A program made the position numbers and the translations under genes. Source: Sphagnum compactum (Eukaryota > Bryophyta > Sphagnopsida > Sphagnales). From it: a stretch of DNA of 64,000 nt. The notes beneath the pieces were generated by a model that worked only from the letters and a program-made list of their open reading frames with translations, searched no databases and was not told where the DNA came from. The stretch lies in contig OZ234503.1 of assembly GCA_965153455.1 (NCBI GenBank), forward strand, positions 12,281,118-12,345,117. The letters run 5' to 3'. Positions 12,855 to 25,000 of the stretch are shown here, in pieces (positions within the stretch are counted from its first letter, which is position 1; every line of letters starts with the position of its first letter).

Positions 12855-15800
12855 TCAATAGCCGACCAACACCAGTAACAATGTGGGAGCTGGTTCACAC
12901 AATATTATGTCCATTGAGGTTAGTGTAACTTGGAGACCTTTATGGGTAGTGTACTTGAAAGCCCTTTCTACCCATAAACTTATTATATTTGGGATAAAAT
13001 CTTGACCATCCCTAACTCCATCATAGAGTTTAGTCCATACTATATTAAGACCAGGAAGGCAAAAGTTATACATTGTAATTCCATCAACAACTAGCCATAT
13101 ATGACAACATCTTGGAAAATCAAAGGTTATATAGCATGTTGAATTCCTCTCGAAGGGATTTTTTTCCTTCAATTTGGCGAGGTCGGAAAATTTGCAGTTT
13201 TCTTTCTTTTAAAGTAGAAATTGGTTATTTGATAACTTAGTTGTAACGATATGTAATTTTTTAAGTATATGAAAACCACATGGCTATCAATTGGATTTAT
13301 AAGTAACTTCAAGAAATAATTACATGATTAAAATGTACATTTCAATACATATATGTAAATGAGCAAAATCAAAAGTAACATTTTAATCATACTAGTCGAG
13401 TTTTAAAATTTCACATAAGTGTTATATTCATCATGTGTCTATGTTTGATTTGACCAAATACACAATTTGTGTTAATCATAATATATATATATAATTTTCA
13501 TGTTAGTCAAAAATTGACATAATCAATCATTTTAAACTAATAAGTTTGACTCTTAGTTTAGTCACAATACTACTACTATAAAAACCATGATTTTGTTGTA
13601 ATGATTGTGTTATTTGTTTATCCACATCATGCATCAAAACCTTGCAACATAGAATCGGTAAAAATTCACAATGTTTCGGTAGAGGGTGGAGATACATTGC
13701 AATTCAAACAAACCAATTAATTAGGTGAAAATTTTAGCAAGATCATTGGAGACAAAGTGGAGCATGATCAAACATTACATTACCAAATTTGCAAGAAATT
13801 ATGATGTGTTTGATCTTCGAAAATTTGCAACATTTGTAGATGATAATTTTCAAAAAGCTCTCAAATTATACAAGTTGAAACACCCATGACATCAATCATT
13901 TATACACAAGTAATAATAACCATAGATTTACAATTGACTTTAAAATTGAGGTTTATATGAATTTTGGTTGGATTTTTGCTTTTTCTTGGAATATTCATCC
14001 AAGTAGGGTTTTGTTATTATTATTATTATTTTCATGTCACACAAGGTATCAAATAATTGGAGTTTGGAAAAAAATGGACCCACTTGGTCTCAATTTTCAC
14101 ATTTAAACCCCCATTTACCAACTTCCTTGGGTATTATTTTGCTAGTACATGCCTATTATGCATAAGGGTCATTTATGGAATATTAAGCTTGAAAATCACC
14201 TATTACCCATCCATTATGCAATAGGGTCAAAATTTCAAAATACTTAACATGATAACCACCTATTATGATGTCAAAACCTAGGTTTTAAGGTTTGATTAAA
14301 TTTTTGAGGCCATGATTTCTAATTATGTGTTTTCAACATGCATAGATTGATTATATTAGTATTTTTATTTGGAACTCATAAATCACGTTCCCATCGCTTA
14401 TAAATCAAAGTTTGGCAATGTGAGCATGGCAGATCTAGGTCCCGTATAATCAGTCACTTATAATCTAAATTTTTGAAAAACATTATTAGTTATTTTAATT
14501 AATTAATGAACTCATTACATGAATAATTCACATAATTTAATTAATAATTTTAATTAATTATATTTCATATTAATTAAATAAATTACATAATAACTAATAA
14601 CTCATTAATACATATTAAATATGAATTTGAGTAGAAAACATCAAGGTATAAATAAGCATGTCCATATGTACACCAAATTGAATTTTTAATATCATATAAA
14701 CATTGCTTTTAGTTTCACATCTAAATCAAATATATGTATCCAAATAATTATTTAGTTAATGAATTTTGATATTTAATGATTTGATATTTATTTATAAATT
14801 AAGAATTATCTTATATAATTGATCTAATTCATTATGAAGTATCGCCAACTTGGAGAAATATTTATTTGATTATAAATAAGTAATTAGTTTGTTAGTTAAT
14901 GTAAAATTAACTATATGAATTACATTTATATTCATATTAATAGAATTTTATTTGGTATAACTAATAAATTCATAAGAAGTAAGTGTATTAAACACAATTA
15001 ATATCTAACAATCAAATATTTGAAGCAATATTTTTTTATAAAACATTACATATGAATATGTATCCTTATTAAGTTATAAACAATTGCACTATAATCATAA
15101 CATAATCTAGTTTTAGTACTTTAGTAATGGCACACTAGTGGCCTTATTAATTGAATGGTAATCATAGTTGAGAACTAATTGCAAATGTATCCAACAATGG
15201 GAGGTGGAAATGTGAACACATAGCACGACCACATGTATGTATATCGTATACTAGTTGCAACATAGTTGTTGGTTTAGTGGCACATTTACAATAATTCTAA
15301 AGTAGTTCCCACATGCAACTACAATGCAATTCTTGAAAAAGCCAAACATGGTTAATTATATATGTATGTATGATGTGTACAAATTATTATATAAAAGATC
15401 AATTTTCACCTCACTTGAACTATAATATAACTAATTGATCTTTTGAGGTGGCAATTTATTTACTAATACCCCATATTTTTGGGGGGATAGTTACACAATT
15501 GTTGTATATGATTTTATTTTTTAGTTTTAATTACAAGGTAGTGTGATTTCAACGAACATGATTTCTCATAGTGGTTGTCAAACAATGGTCTTTTGCATCA
15601 TGAAGTCCTCAACTCCAACCTACAAATTGATTTCTAACAACACATTTTGTAATTTGCTAACCACATAATTTTCCCCATTTTTTTTATTTTCTCTACGCTT
15701 GGGCTACATTAACTACCTCACATTATTTTGACCAATTTTCATACTTTATTTCATTACAAGTGAAAAAAATTTATGGCAGATAATTTTGAATCCTTCATCA

Positions 15801-16690
15801 TATGTTGTCTCAACCATGTTTTTTTTAAAACTAAGTTGAGTTGAATTTATAAATGTTGCCCCAGTTCCTAGATTTGCCTTGGGGATGAATTTGTTCTAAT
15901 TCCAATTCACAAATGATGTCTCCACTCCTAAAAATTGTGATGGATTTTGAAGGATTATGGGTCTAAATATACATAAAGGAACCAACAGTAATCTTCATAA
16001 AAGGATTGTGAGTCATTTTTAGTCCTTTTTTGACATATGAAAGAATTTTTGAATGAAATCTTTTGCAACTTGTTCTTAAAAATACAAATAATTGCCCCAA
16101 TATATCACATGTTTTGTGTTAATCATTGTTGAATAAAGATGAGTTTTTCAAAATGTGTAAATTTTGCCAAATGTTGTGTTTCATCTTGAAATTTTAATAT
16201 AATTGAAAGTCATATCAAAATATATTAACTACTTTAAGCTTTTGTTTCTTATATCATAAACTACAACTTTGTCTGTATGTCATGCACATTACACCCCATT
16301 TACATGTGGTAAAGGATTTTTGAAAATTGAAAATTTTGAAAAATACTTTGAATTTTTAAAACTTTTGAATTCCATATCTTTTAAATTGTGAGTTTTTTTT
16401 GAACTTGGGTAGTTACTATCATTTTATTTTTCTTACCATCAAAATTGTGTTATTACAATAGTCCTTTCCCTAGTCTTTTGTAAAATTAACCACAATCTAA
16501 TGCAATATTGATTCAATTTCAAATGTCCTTTTATAAAACCAAAACCCATAATTTAATTTAATGAATTTCTAATTTGAATTCCTCAACATTCATATTAATT
16601 ATTTAACACAACTTGGAATGATTAACATAACTTTTAAATGTCAAGAAAAAAACATATGTAAAAAAATTTACAGTTTTCACCACTATCTAA
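12855..16690. other. AT-rich intergenic stretch, no supported gene
   Basis: A 105-codon ORF on - (12855-13172) has no motif that I recognise. The stretch 14450-15120 is extremely AT-rich with many TTAATTAA-like blocks, and an (AT) run lies at 13482-13495. I see nothing else to annotate. Confidence 0.5.
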
Positions 16691-17201
16691 CATGGTTTTT
16701 GGTTCCAATTTTTGTACCCGCACCCTTGTGGCACCTTGTTAGATTCAGACAATCCTTGACCTTGTGGTCTAATGACATGCATAATCAACACCGCACTATG
16801 TGGTGGTCATAATTAATAACCACCTCGGCATCAAGGCCATCAAGTCGTATAATCAATAGCTTATCTACTCGCCTTTTGCCAAATTCCAACGCCACATAAA
16901 ACCTTAGGTGATTTTGAGCACAAGAATTGTTAAAATTTACATCGAGCATTTTTCCAACATAGTTAACAATTTTTTTCTCCATGGTCCTATATTCTATTGG
17001 AAGCATATTTAAGGTTATCCAAGTAAATAGTTTGAAGCCCATTAGGTGGTCTGAATTGAAGGCTTGAACCTATTATTGATAAATTGCATAGCACCATGGT
17101 AACTTATGTGGGGTGAGCGCCAAGATTGCCCTAGCAGTTTTAGGGGTTTTAACATTAATAAAGATAAATCCTTTTTTAACATCCATCTTAAACATTATTT
17201 T

Positions 17202-17355
17202 CACTACTACAAAATGTGGGTGCAGTTCATTAGTCCCCGTTCACTATACCAGTGAATTCACTATTTCCCCACTAATCCCCGTTCACTACAACAAGTGAAT
17301 TCACTCAAAATCCAGTGAAATCACTTGGCGTACAGGGTCACCTTCTGTTGTAATG
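17202..17355 (+). mobile_element. CACTA-type MITE, copy 1 (154 bp)
   Basis: Starts CACTACTACAAAATGTGGGT and ends ...TTGTTGTAATG-like (TCTGTTGTAATG), the inverse of CACTACAACA with one change. It is flanked on both sides by TTT (17199-17201 and 17356-17358), the 3 bp duplication expected of CACTA elements. It contains two AGTGAATTCACT-type palindromes and GTCCCCGTTCA blocks, like the subterminal repeats of CACTA elements. No coding capacity. Confidence 0.85.
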
Positions 17356-17489
17356 TTTCCCCAAGTTTTTTTTGGTTATAAGAAAATTGAAAATTCATAG
17401 CCAAGAAACAAGGTTGCCATCTATGATTTACCTCCAATGAAAGTTGCTATGGTAATATGTGCCTTGTGATAGTCAATTTCTGCTCTAAA

Positions 17490-17643
17490 CACTACAACAA
17501 AATGTGTCCATGTATGCCAAGTGATTTCACTAGATTTTGAGTGAATTCACTGGTTGTAATGAACGGGGACCAATGAAAAAGCAGTGAATTCACTGGTCTG
17601 GTGAACGGGGACTAATGAACAGCACCCACATTTTGTAGTAGTG
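17490..17643 (-). mobile_element. CACTA-type MITE, copy 2 in inverse orientation (154 bp)
   Basis: Exactly the same length as copy 1 and about 87% identical to its reverse complement by my count (about 20 differences). On the plus strand it begins CACTACAACAAAATGTGTCC and ends CACATTTTGTAGTAGTG. AAA flanks both sides (17487-17489 and 17644-17646), a different target duplication from copy 1, so it inserted independently. Together the two copies form a 442 bp foldback structure with 134 bp of host DNA between them. Confidence 0.85.
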
Positions 17644-18030
17644 AAATGCTTCCAAATCCAATGTTGCATGTGGCATAAACTCCAATTGGGGGGAAGGTTT
17701 CACCACCGGTTGACTTGAAGGGGTTGATATGCCTTCCATTGGATTCCCACGAACCCAAAACCTCACCCATAATGACATCTTCCATAATGGAGTCAATGTT
17801 GAAACCTTGATTTGCAAACCCAGTTACAGCTAATGGGGTGGGGTGAAACTCTTTCATAGGTGGTGGAACTATTAATTTTTGTCTTTGAAGGAATTAGGTC
17901 TTGCATATCTGTTGAATATTCCCTCAAAGAATTCAACTAGAAGAGGGAAGAACATTATTTGGCCACTAAGGTGGTGCAATGGGACCAAAGACCACTACCA
18001 CCTTTAGGGGAAATAAAGAGAGAGAAATGA

Positions 18031-19250
18031 AAAATTAAGCTACAAGCAACCTACAAACCTAAGAAGCAATGGGTGCTTGAAAAAAACAATTATACCTTTT
18101 CACGTTCTCACTCTCCTACTCCGAATGCACCACAAACTATTAATTTTGGGGCAATCATTCCTCAAGTTTGACAACCAATAACACACAAAGGAAATTGAAA
18201 ATCCCATCTAGGACAACGTGCCTTACATTTAAACATCAAATTTCAAAAATTTGAGCATGGCCTAGATCACTTGGAGACTCTCATCATTGCCCCATTAATA
18301 TCAAATTTGAAAGTGAAGAAATAAAACATTTGTGGTTTTTTCACAAGTGGATCTTCAAATCATTCCAAATCCAGTGGCAAAACTTTGTCTTTAAAACTTT
18401 TTTAAAACCTTTAAAAAATTAGATAGATGGTAGTGACTACAAAATGGTTAAAGTAATCTATGATATTAAATCTTTCATTATAATGTTATAGTGCAAGGGG
18501 TTAATTTTTTCTTAGTGAACACAGATGAGGTCATTACAATGGACAACTAGCAATGGATTAATGTCCATGTTGATATCATGAAAGATTAATGTTGAATTCA
18601 AATCTTACTAACATTAAGGAACTTGTGGAAGTGGGTGCTAGTATAGATAATGTTACTAGAACCCTTTTGAAGTCCATTGTTAAATATGGAGGAGTTTTCA
18701 ATGAAAAGTTTACATCACAATTCATAAAAATTCCATGAATTTCGTACTATGGTTAATATAAATGATATTTGTACATTATCCATATCTTAAATATTCAAAC
18801 GGATAAAACATTGTTTTTGAATGACATACATGAATGTTCATGTTCAATACACAAAAATCGCATAGTTTTATCCATAATTACAACACGATAATTACACAAA
18901 TTTAATTAAAATGTGAATTTTACATACTTCACATCAAAACATCACAAGTAGAAAAAACACATCATTTATATAGAAACAACACATATATATTTCGTATGAT
19001 TTAGTTTGAAGCCTAGAGATTTTGCATAGACATATTTTTTAGATTTTTGCATGGATTCTATTGAATTTTTCATGATATTGGAAATTTGTGATATGGTTCA
19101 AGGTGGGACTAAAAACTAAAACCTATAGTTGGTCCTTTTTTTATTAGTGTGCACTATATGCCACATCAAACCAATTTGGTTGTTGTTGTGTTATCCAAAC
19201 TACCCTTGGTATCCCACATTGAATCAATGTTGTAGCCCTTATATTATTTA
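18031..19250. other. Intergenic DNA, no gene seen
   Basis: Only short random ORFs occur here. The stretch may include the 5' part of the ORF1 relic to its left and of the hAT relic to its right, too decayed to follow. Confidence 0.4.
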
Positions 19251-19254
19251 GTTG

Positions 19255-20360
19255 TTCACAACCTTAAAAAGTTTTTTGGAGTTTACAAAGCTTGTTAAAA
19301 ATTTGGAAACCAAAGGCAATGAGTTGTTAAGGAATGTGAAGATCCGATGGATTTCCATAATGAGCCTATTGAAGCATGTCATGGTTGAATATTAGCTTTG
19401 AAATTTTGGTTGCCATGTTTCATGCCTATGCTAAAGGTGGTTCATACCCTCATCAAGTATGTTCAACATTAAGATGGTTTTATTATCGATTTTGTGGATG
19501 CAATAAATCTTGTTGAGGTTGAAATGTTTTTGCCACTACATTGATCTTCTTTTTATTTTTGATGATCACATGTTTAACAATTTCACAAAATCATTTCAAA
19601 ATTCCAATGATGTTTTGCCCCTCTCTTGGTGTTAAAATCTTATGAACCTTTAAGAGTTTCTTGGTTTTAATATTGCAATACATATTTATGTTATCCACAC
19701 TTCGCATATGGGTATTGGATCAAGGTTGATGAAAATGCTTTTAGAAGGCTTGTTGCTATAATGAAATATTCATGTGTTGAGGCAACCCAAACCCTAATTT
19801 CAAAATTGCAAAGACAATTTCCTAAGCATGAAATTATGATAGCCCTTGGTGTTGTGTACCTCCAATATTGGCTTTAAATTGTTGTAATAAAAGGTTTGTT
19901 CCTCTTGAATATTATCAAATTAACCTTTTGGGTTGCTGATAAGATTATGGAAAAGTCCCTTTTTTTCTACATTCACATATGGTTGATATGCAATCCTCAT
20001 TTATCAAGCTCTCTATGTCAAACAATGTGTAGGGGATAATGGATGAACATTTTAGTTTGAATGCAATCTCCAAATTGCAGAAAAAGATAAATTATTTTAC
20101 CATCTTAAATGAAAAGCTCAATGAGTACATGAAATTGGTGAAAATTTGTGATGGTCTAAAAGTGTTCAAGCATGTGGAGGATGGGAGAACATGCAAAAAT
20201 CTTCCATTCATGAAGAACAAGTTATGGAATCAATTAACTAGTCACTTTAATTTGTTTATAGGAATCTTTCCAATGAGAATCAAGTAGAGGACCCTACCTT
20301 CGATAATATTACGGTTTTAAATACCCACCAATATTTGTTTGGAAATTCTAGAAATCTAAA
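19255..20360 (+). pseudogene. hAT-type transposase relic
   Basis: Conceptual residues ETKGNELLRNVKIRWISIM at about 19303-19359 match the 'LL..V.TRW.S' core of plant hAT transposases. Scattered fragments follow, such as VVHTLIKY at about 19437. A C-terminal block at about 20150-20330 (VEDGRTCKNLPFMKNKLWNQ, then the TSHF and DNITVL regions) corresponds to the hAT C-terminal dimerisation segment (VEDERTFSTL.FMK.KLRN.L). An 82-codon ORF at 20039-20287 contains part of this. Multiple stops and frame changes make it inactive. No terminal repeats were identified. Confidence 0.6.
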
Positions 20361-22050
20361 TATACCTTTTGTGTAAACATATGTTTCATTCAAGTAGGAT
20401 ATTTTTGAACCTTATACCTTTTTACCTTTAACATTTGAGCTTCTTTACATTTAGATCAATCTCCAAAAGCTTGTATTTTTTATTCACCTATCATTATATG
20501 TTTAAAGATTGCAAGCCTATTGGATAACAACAAAATCTCTTGGATAAAGGGGGACAACTTGTATCTCCAAATCATGACTTTAACAATTATGTCTTTTGTA
20601 GTTGTTACATTATCAAGTCATGTGACCATCATGTTTAAATTTGTGTTATTATGTGGCAAGTTTTCACAAACCTTTTTTTTTAACTACTGGATCCGAAGGT
20701 GCGTTGGCAACATGATTACAAACTCCTATGTTAGCCCCAAGTGACATTGGTCCAACTAAAAGTTCAATTGCATGGAGGAACCCAAACAAATACAAAAATT
20801 TGCTATTTCGATTTTGTTATCAAAATGGAAACTCTTTTTCGGAAAAAGGGGCAAGTCTTACTCGTTTACCGAGTCAATGAGAATGAAAGAATATTTACCC
20901 ATTGTACCTTTCTTTTTTGAGTCATCGGAGTTTAGTAGAAATCTAGGGTTTAGTCATCTCTATTAGGATTCAAACAAGAAAATATCCAGGAATTTTTTGA
21001 TATTATTAGGAATTAAATATCTCAAAATAGGTGGGGTAAAAGATCACTCAAGAGAACAAAAGAAACAAGCCAACTTGAGATTGGGACGACGAAAAAAATG
21101 TGATGGAGTACGAAAAAAAAGAGAGATCTTATGTAAGAGATCTCATTAACCATGGAATAATTGATGCAACCTTACCTAAGGCTCTATGGCGTGCACATAA
21201 AGTGTCATTTGAGCTTAGTGCCAATGTTTACCCAACAAGAAAAGGGACCCCCTTTTCACCAACTTTACAAATAGGTGGATCCACTTTAGCTCTTGAGGTG
21301 ATTTATCAAAAGATTTGATGTGCATGGAAAATAAAAAAAATTGGATGTGAGGAATTTCCTATTAAGAAATGGCATTTATTAGGAGCAATTATAGTTCCAA
21401 TTGAATTAAAGGGCCAAGAGACAATTGTAGGTGAGGTGCATTCTACTAATTTACAAGCCCAACCAATACATTCAGTGGTGAAAACATAAGGAGAAAACAA
21501 ATTTGATACATGAAATCACATGTACAAATGGGCAATCGCTCATTATTAAAATCCCTGACAGTATCCGCAATGGAAGCAAGTGCTTGTCACGATGTTTCAT
21601 TAGGTCGAAATGTGGATGAAGATGAGGAAATGGAAGATTTTGTAAATGCATATCCTCCCTAATGCCCGCCACTCCAACCTCAAAATGTTCAACTGAACTC
21701 CACCCCCAATTCAATTGGCAAATCTATGCTGGACATGGTATCTAGGAAGTTATATGCATTGTTTCATGCAACTCAAATAGACCCAAGAAGGACTAGTGAA
21801 GCAACATAGAATTGTTTGACAGAGTGAAGGAGCGAGATTAGATATTTGAAAACTTTTACAAGGAACAAAACCAATTGATCATGTTAGCTAGATCTAATCC
21901 CCAACATCAAGCATAATGAAAAGTCATTCTATGGTATGGGGGGGTTTGGGAAGCATGGCCAAATCGGATCACAAGCTAGAACATGAGGGAAGGACTTGGG
22001 GCGAATTCCCTTCAATGATATTACTAACATGTAATGAATCTTCATTTCTT
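20361..22050 (+). other. Unassigned stretch, probably 5' part of the LINE relic
   Basis: Short ORFs at 20520-20744, 20772-20966 and 21100-21318 (conceptual SYVRDLINHGIIDATLPKAL) show coding-like composition on the plus strand, the strand of the LINE that follows. I do not recognise a domain. They may be what is left of its ORF1 or of another element. Confidence 0.35.
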
Positions 22051-25000
22051 ACGCTTCAATTTGTGCATGGATTGAATGATGATCAAACAATCCATAGGCT
22101 AAATAAGTATGTTCATGGGGTCACCCCTAAAATAAATTTCTTGTTCCTACAAAATCATAAGCTTAAGGGGGACAAGGCTAGGTAGTTGGCCAAATTATTG
22201 TGAAAATATGCATTTAGTTAAATAGTTGATGCTACTCCAAACTACTTGATAGATGACTCAAACTTGAGATCTAGAAAGGGAGGGGTGAATTCCTTCATAG
22301 CAAAAAGGTGGAGTAAGTTAATCATCCAAACATGCATTTTCATGACCAATTGCTTTCACTGGATAAGGATCATTAGATTAAAAGGTGGTGATTCAGTGTT
22401 GGCCAACATCTATGCACCTAATGACAAGGCAAAAAGATGCATGTCTTGGGAATTGATGATAGAAGAGCTACTAAAGACTACATATGGATTCTATTATGAA
22501 ATTTCAACATGGTGTAACACCATTATGAAAAAACAAATGAATGTCGTAGAATCATGATTGATAAATAAAAACTTTTGTGGGAAGCAATGAAGAATTTTTT
22601 GAATGTGATGGAATATCCTAGATCCCCAAACATTATTGTGTTCTTGTGGGATAATTATAGGATGGATGGTAACATGATTTTGGTTTTCTTGGATCAAATG
22701 TATTTCCCATTGTCAAGCTCCGCCTTCAACCCATAATACTTTCCAATCTCGTATGTGATTAGAAGAGACAATAACTTATTAAATCATTTACCAGTGCCAA
22801 CAATCATATAGTTGAATGAGGCAAAAAATAAAGGAGCAATTTGGAAAATGAACATAAGGTTCCTAAATGGAGCAAAAGATCAAAAACAACATATTTGGCG
22901 GAATGCACTTGCATTTGCAACGTTTTTTCCAAACTACACAAAGTTGTCGACCAAGTTTTACAAAAAAATTTGTAAACATAAAGCAATTGCAATTTAAGGC
23001 CCAAGAAAAGGATGTGTGTATAAGCCTTAAGAATGCACATGGATCACTCTAAGTTAATTATAAGAACCCATATTTGTAATAGGTGGTGGGATTTTTAAAA
23101 ACCAAGTTGAATGATATTAAATGCCAAAAAGTCATTAGCCAAATAGTACGCACACAATTGAAGTGCAAGGGAAAAGAGATGCCTACACAAAGGAATTCTT
23201 TCCTATTGTTCAAAAAAAGTCTAGAGCATATATTGTCATTGAACTATGTGACGATTAAGGCCAAATGATTAGAGAGAAAAAATCTCTGGATTAAAATTTT
23301 ATACAATTTTATTCCAAATTTTATGAACAAGGTGATATGTCAAAAGAAACTATCAAGATCTAATACAAAATGTTGGATGTCATATTATACGCTTCACCAA
23401 CAAGATGAACAAAGAATTAGAACAACCCATTATAGAAAAGGAACTCAAGGAGGTTATTGAGGAGATGGCAATAGGGAACACTCCTAGACTTGATGGCATT
23501 GCCTTGGAATTTTTTATGAATTATTAGGTAAGAATATTACAAAGTGGTGTTAGAGGCAATTGATAAAGGCAAGTTTCCAAATGGTGTCACTCGAAGGCTG
23601 ATCACCCTTCTACATAAAGGTTAAGTTTGAGAAGAGCTTTTCAATTGGAGGCCCGTCACCCTTTTGAATGTTTTATACAAGATTTACACAAAAATCTTGT
23701 ATAAAAGATTGCAAAGCATTTTAATGGAGGTGATTAACCTAGATTAGATTGCATTCCTCCCTCTTCAATTTATCCTAGACAATGTGTTGCTCATCCGTGA
23801 AACATTGGATTAGGTTAAGAGATTTAGGTAACCTACTATATTTCTCAAGTTAGATTTTTCTAAGGCCTCTGACAAGGTCAATTGGGTTTTTTTGTTTAAA
23901 GTTCTAGAGAAGCTTGCAATGTCAATGAAGGTCATCTCCATGATCAAACTCTTGTTCTCCAATGCTTGTGCTATAGTGAACTTCAATGGTTAGCCCATAA
24001 CAAACTTTGACATTCATAGGGTTGTAAGGCAAGGATGCCCTATGGCTTTTTGCCTATTTATTATTTTTGGAGAAGTATTCGATTAACTCATCAAACAAGC
24101 TTTGGAGGTAGGAAAAGTTAGAGGTGTTAATATGTTAGATGGCAGAAAAGTCAATAAACCATCTCCCAATACATTATGATACATCATAATTCATGGTGAC
24201 CATCAATCTCTTTCCAAATTGGTGGACATTTTTAAAGAATTTGGAATCGCTTCAACTCTAAAAATCAATTAGGATAAAAATATGGTTTATTGGTGCAATA
24301 AGGATGTCAAAAAACCTCCAAATTGGGTTTGTTCTTTTGGGTGGAAATGGGCAAAGGAAAAGGACCTATCAAAATTGTTGGCCACCTTGTTTGGATTAAA
24401 GTTGGACATTTTAGATGTGGATTCCTTCTTCATTTCTTAAATTAAAAAGAAACTTTCATATTGGTGTTTAGTTCATCTTTTGTTGGCTGGGAAAATTATG
24501 ATTGCCAACTTTGTCCTTGCATTTTCGTTGTGGTATTTTGCTGCAGTTTGGGGGGGGGGGGGGGGGTGTCTAATCTTAAAGCCATTAAAAAAATTAAAAC
24601 CATGTTTAGAAACTTCCTTTGGGGTGGTACATAGCACACAATTAGAACCAAGTTTAGGTGGTTAGATTGTTGCACTAGGAAAGCCATTGGGGGATTGGGC
24701 TTGGTAGACCCAAAGGAGGCAATTGGAACATTTCTTTGTAGAGAAATGAATGAAACACTAGAATCGGGGGAGTTTAACTTTAAGCAATTCCTTAAGTATA
24801 AATTAGAGAAATCCAAACCCTTTTGACATAGAACAAATCTCAATTGGGCCTTTGTGCACAATCATCAAGTTGCACCAAGGTCTAAAATTTGGGCAAAAAT
24901 TGCAAAAACATGGAGGAAAATGGTGAAGGTTGTTAATTTTTAGCCCCGTATGTCATCTTTCTGGGAGATATGCAAAGTGGGCATTGGTGGGTAAGGATTT

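Larger units (their letters stand above)
16700..18030 (-). pseudogene. Retroelement ORF1 relic: DUF4283 plus CCHC zinc knuckle, broken by two MITEs
   Basis: Read from about 18030 down to 16700 on the minus strand, the segments outside the two MITEs form one broken coding track. From 17042 the conceptual residues TWITLNMLPIEY, then FYVALEFGK and VINYDHH, match the DUF4283 domain of plant retroelement ORF1/Gag-like proteins. A zinc knuckle follows at once (C-x2-C-x4-H-x4-C, conceptual CMSLDHKVKDC), in which the expected Trp codon is a TGA stop. DUF4283 and a knuckle in this order are typical of LINE ORF1. The segment 17644-17857 (81 codons open) is the upstream part. Insertions at 17202-17355 and 17490-17643, several stops and frameshifts make it non-functional. 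Confidence 0.7.

Noticed and set aside
12855-13172. 105-codon minus-strand ORF
   Set aside because: Coding-like at first sight, but I found no domain and no continuation on either side.
17202-17643. A CRISPR-like or single palindromic element reading of the inverted pair
   Set aside because: Each half has its own terminal inverted repeats and 3 bp target duplication, so two MITEs explain it better.
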